Origin: Alphaproteobacteria bacterium
GTDB lineage: Bacteria > Pseudomonadota > Alphaproteobacteria > Sphingomonadales > Sphingomonadaceae
Assembly: GCA_016650315.1 (NCBI GenBank)
Contig: JAENVZ010000093.1
Span: forward strand, 1-9,102
Reading direction: 5' to 3'
DNA length: 9,102 nucleotides
Made by a program: the position numbers and the translations under genes. Below are positions 6,902 to 9,102 of the stretch, piece after piece. Position 1 is the stretch's first letter. Every line of letters begins with the position of its first letter. The notes under the pieces were generated by a model, which was given only the letters and a program-made list of their open reading frames with translations, was not told the origin of the DNA and searched no databases.

Positions 6902-7810
6902 TTATGCCCCCTCCCCATGCCCGTAATAGGTGCCAAAGCGGCGCCCACCGGGGGAAAATTTGACGCCATTCAGCAACAACTGGATATTGTCGCACCCCTG
7001 AAGCAGTCCCACCGCATCACGCAACGCGTTCTCCGTTGTCTCGTCAGCGCGCACCACCAGCACCGCTTGTCCAACATGGCTGGCAAGCGCTGAGGCAGGT
7101 GAAGCCGCAAGGATCGGCGGGGAATCGAATATGACAATCCGCGCAGGATGCGGAACGGTGAGCCGGTCCAACACAGCCTCGGTCCGCGAGGAGGAGAGAA
7201 ATTCAGTGTCCGCATTGGTCTGCCGACCAGCCGGAAGTACGGAAAGCTTTGGAATATCAGTGGCAATGACGCAGTCTTCGACATCAATCGAAGAATCGGC
7301 GAGCGCATCCATCAATCCCGGCCCACCAGCAAGGCCCAAGGTGGACAATATGCTGGGCTTGGCGAAATCGGCATCGATTAACAACACTTCCACGTCCTTT
7401 TCCGCCGCCATCGACAGGGCGAGATTGACGGCGCAGAACGTCTTGCCTTCGCCCGGATGCGCCGAGCAAACCAATATGCGTTCGCCGCGCGGCAATTTTG
7501 CGCCCTGCTTGCCGCCGGTCGCAGCCAGCAGCAATTGGCGCTTGATGATGCGAAATTCCTCCGAAATGCCGGTGACCGGGCCATCCGGCAGGACAAACCC
7601 AGCCTCTTTCAGGGCCACTCGATCGACAGGTTGTACGGGCCCGTCAACTATCCTTGGCGGCACTGGCGCTTGTCCTGTGGCTTCAAGAGTACTGGCGGCC
7701 ACGGTTTCGGGTTCAGCGCCACGGCCACGCAATATGGCATCGAAATCATAGATTTCGGCAGCGCGCTCCAGAAGAGAGCCGGTGGACTTGATCGGGCTAT
7801 GCTGGTTCAT
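6902..7810 (-). CDS. XrtA-associated tyrosine autokinase (TIGR03018-like BY-kinase)
   Basis: A 302-residue cytoplasmic bacterial tyrosine kinase that, with the chain-length protein encoded upstream, controls exopolysaccharide polymerisation. The N-terminal region has a variable linker (about 25-80), then EEFRIIKRQL (84-93), which matches the EaFR-type segment preceding BY-kinase domains. The nucleotide site is the deviant Walker A SAHPGEGKTF (116-125), Walker A' VLLIDADFAKPS (142-153) and Walker B RIVIFDSPP (224-232). The C-terminus carries only a TYYGHGEGA tail (294-302), with two tyrosines instead of the long tyrosine cluster of Wzc-type kinases. There is no membrane segment, so it is a free-standing kinase that needs the separate chain-length protein. 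ATG 7810 was chosen over 7927 because AAGGGA lies 7 nt upstream and the longer form would overlap the upstream gene. It ends 2 nt before the barrel GTG. Confidence 0.94.
   Translation of the reverse strand: MNQHSPIKSTGSLLERAAEIYDFDAILRGRGAEPETVAASTLEATGQAPVPPRIVDGPVQPVDRVALKEAGFVLPDGPVTGISEEFRIIKRQLLLAATGGKQGAKLPRGERILVCSAHPGEGKTFCAVNLALSMAAEKDVEVLLIDADFAKPSILSTLGLAGGPGLMDALADSSIDVEDCVIATDIPKLSVLPAGRQTNADTEFLSSSRTEAVLDRLTVPHPARIVIFDSPPILAASPASALASHVGQAVLVVRADETTENALRDAVGLLQGCDNIQLLLNGVKFSPGGRRFGTYYGHGEGA
6907..6916 (-). promoter_or_regulatory. Strong ribosome binding site of the barrel gene, inside the kinase 3' end
   Basis: GGGGAGGGGG on the minus strand ends 7 nt before GTG 6899. The same bases encode the last Gly-Glu-Gly residues of the kinase, so the site is embedded in coding sequence. 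It is the main evidence for a GTG start that immediately precedes the signal peptide. Confidence 0.8.
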
Positions 7811-7817
7811 TGTCTTT

Positions 7818-7823
7818 TCCCTT
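7818..7823 (-). promoter_or_regulatory. Ribosome binding site of the tyrosine kinase gene
   Basis: AAGGGA on the minus strand lies 7 nt before ATG 7810, directly after the stop codon of the chain-length gene. It supports the short kinase start over the upstream ATG at 7927. Confidence 0.7.
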
Positions 7824-9102
7824 TCAGGCCACCATGCCGCGTTGAATGAATTCAACGGCCACCAGCAACAGGCATATTGCGAATAATGCGCCGCATGCAC
7901 CTGCAAACAAACGCAATTTCTTTGCACGTATTTCCTTTTGCACAGCGGTCAGTGTTTCCGTGACGGCACCAATGACCGGAAGGCCCGTCGCCCGTTCCAG
8001 TCTGATTGCTGTGGGATAGGTGGTGCGCAATTGCCCCTTGGCGAACGCCGCGCCAATGCCCCCACCTATGCCAATGACCAGCACCGCAAATAACAGGAGT
8101 GGTCGATTAGGCGCGGCTGGTACGCGGGGGCTGCTTGGCGGGTCAATGACGCGAAATTTGATGGCGTCGGTTTCCGTTTGCACATCCCCGCGCAGGCGAA
8201 TGTCGCCGCGATCTGCCAGCATCTTGTCATATTGCGCTTTCAAAACATCGTAGTCGCGGTCCAGCTGAGCCTGTTCGGCAGCAACACCGGGTTCGGCCTC
8301 CTGCTTGGAGGCCAAACGGGCAAGATCGGAGGAAAGCTGGGCCTTGCGCGCGGACAGCGCCGACACGGTAGCTTGCTTTTCCGCCTGCATGGACCGGATC
8401 GAAATATAAGCCGGGTTGGCCGTACCGCCGCCTGTCGCGGTGCTACCACCTGCGGATTTAAGATTGGCTACCTCACGCTTGAGGGCCATTACGTCAGGAT
8501 GATTATCGGTCCATCCACGGGCACGCGCTGCCGCGAGTTCGGCTTGGGCCCTGGCATAAGGACTCCCACCACCACCGCCGGGCGTTGCAATGGACGCGGG
8601 TGTTGCGGCCAGTTGGCCGTTCATGGCTGAAAGCCCTCCTTGTGCGGCACCAAGCTGCGAATCGATCTGGCTCAATTCCTGCCGCGCGGCGTCCATGCGC
8701 TGACTGATGGAACCGACACCGGGGAGCAGGCCCAGATATTTCTGATCGAAATCCATCCGCTTCTGCTCAGCCTCACGCAATTGCTTTTCCCGTTCGGCAA
8801 GCTGACCATCCAGGAATTTCAGCGTCTGGCTGGTTTCGGCGCGGTCACCCGCCATATTTTCTTCGACAAAGATGTCGATCAGCTTCTGCACGATGGCGCT
8901 GGCCATTTTGGCGTTGGCGGCATCGGACATGCCGGTGTCAGACGACGTCGCAGTGATTTCGAAGAGATTATCCTGTTGCGCCACGATCTTGATATGGCTG
9001 CGCAACATATCGACCTTGCCCGCCATATCGCGGACACCCGATACGCTGAGGCTAAGGTCCGTCCCGCGCACGACCTTTTCCAGATTCTCAGTAGAGGTCA
9101 GC
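7824..9102 (-). CDS. XrtA system polysaccharide chain-length determinant (TIGR03007-like, Wzz/GNVR), 5' end missing
   Basis: An inner-membrane polysaccharide co-polymerase; 425 C-terminal residues are present and the frame is open through position 9102. The visible part starts LTSTENLEKVVRGTDL, as in the N-terminal periplasmic region of this family, so only the first membrane helix and a short stretch should be missing. It continues with long coiled-coil segments (about 85-120, 133-165, 183-215, 236-300). The polymer-family marks are NHPDVMALKRE (200-210) and FRVIDPPSSPRVPAAPNRP (316-334), immediately before a membrane helix (335-353). A cytoplasmic stretch follows and then a second C-terminal helix (398-417). 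Gly-rich inserts lie at 175-179 and 218-226. The GTG at 9071 is an internal codon, since the family-like sequence continues upstream. It is followed 13 nt later by the kinase gene, its expected partner. Confidence 0.94.
   Translation of the reverse strand, partial: LTSTENLEKVVRGTDLSLSVSGVRDMAGKVDMLRSHIKIVAQQDNLFEITATSSDTGMSDAANAKMASAIVQKLIDIFVEENMAGDRAETSQTLKFLDGQLAEREKQLREAEQKRMDFDQKYLGLLPGVGSISQRMDAARQELSQIDSQLGAAQGGLSAMNGQLAATPASIATPGGGGGSPYARAQAELAAARARGWTDNHPDVMALKREVANLKSAGGSTATGGGTANPAYISIRSMQAEKQATVSALSARKAQLSSDLARLASKQEAEPGVAAEQAQLDRDYDVLKAQYDKMLADRGDIRLRGDVQTETDAIKFRVIDPPSSPRVPAAPNRPLLLFAVLVIGIGGGIGAAFAKGQLRTTYPTAIRLERATGLPVIGAVTETLTAVQKEIRAKKLRLFAGACGALFAICLLLVAVEFIQRGMVA

Noticed and set aside
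5958..6926. Plus-strand open frame (322 codons) opposite the barrel gene
   Set aside because: It is antisense to a well-supported gene with a signal peptide, and its composition resembles no known family.
8410..8585. Gly-rich coding stretches as possible microsatellite or frameshift sites
   Set aside because: The codons vary, the frame is intact, and they fit flexible inserts between coiled-coil segments of the chain-length protein.

Overview
The window is a continuous, single-direction gene cluster on the minus strand, so transcription runs from high to low coordinates. It is the core of an exosortase A (XrtA/PEP-CTERM type) exopolysaccharide locus. The proteins resemble those of alphaproteobacterial sphingomonads (Sphingomonadales such as Sphingobium, Novosphingobium or Sphingopyxis). 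I infer this from the gene order, the moderately high GC content and family-level protein resemblance, without a database search. No RNA gene, insertion sequence, CRISPR array or phage gene was seen, and no stretch over 300 bases lacks a gene.

In transcription order the genes are: a polysaccharide chain-length determinant (9102-7824, 5' end outside the window); a tyrosine autokinase of the bacterial BY type (7810-6902); an outer-membrane beta-barrel protein with a signal peptide and a GTG start (6899-5298); an AAA/ExeA-like ATPase with a long C-terminal extension (5262-4042); a polysaccharide deacetylase (3998-3120); a FemAB-like GNAT-fold transferase (3123-2050); a GT-B glycosyltransferase (2050-809); and exosortase A (812 to beyond position 1, C-terminal part outside the window).

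The chain-length protein and kinase would control polymer length at the inner membrane, and the barrel protein probably serves in the outer membrane. The ATPase is a cytoplasmic accessory of unknown mechanism. The deacetylase, FemAB-like protein and glycosyltransferase would build or decorate the repeat unit. XrtA is the membrane cysteine transpeptidase-like enzyme that processes PEP-CTERM proteins, although no PEP-CTERM substrate lies in this window.

The genes are packed like one operon. The last three junctions are ATGA, TGATG and ATGA overlaps with poor Shine-Dalgarno sites, whereas the upstream genes have clear ones. The one loose junction (ATPase to deacetylase, 43 nt) holds two perfect palindromes, one over the ATPase stop codon and one directly against the deacetylase start codon. 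This is the most unusual non-coding signal in the window. The system as a whole belongs to a described family set. The open points are the ATPase extension, the apparently cytoplasmic deacetylase next to a FemAB-like enzyme, and the structured start region.
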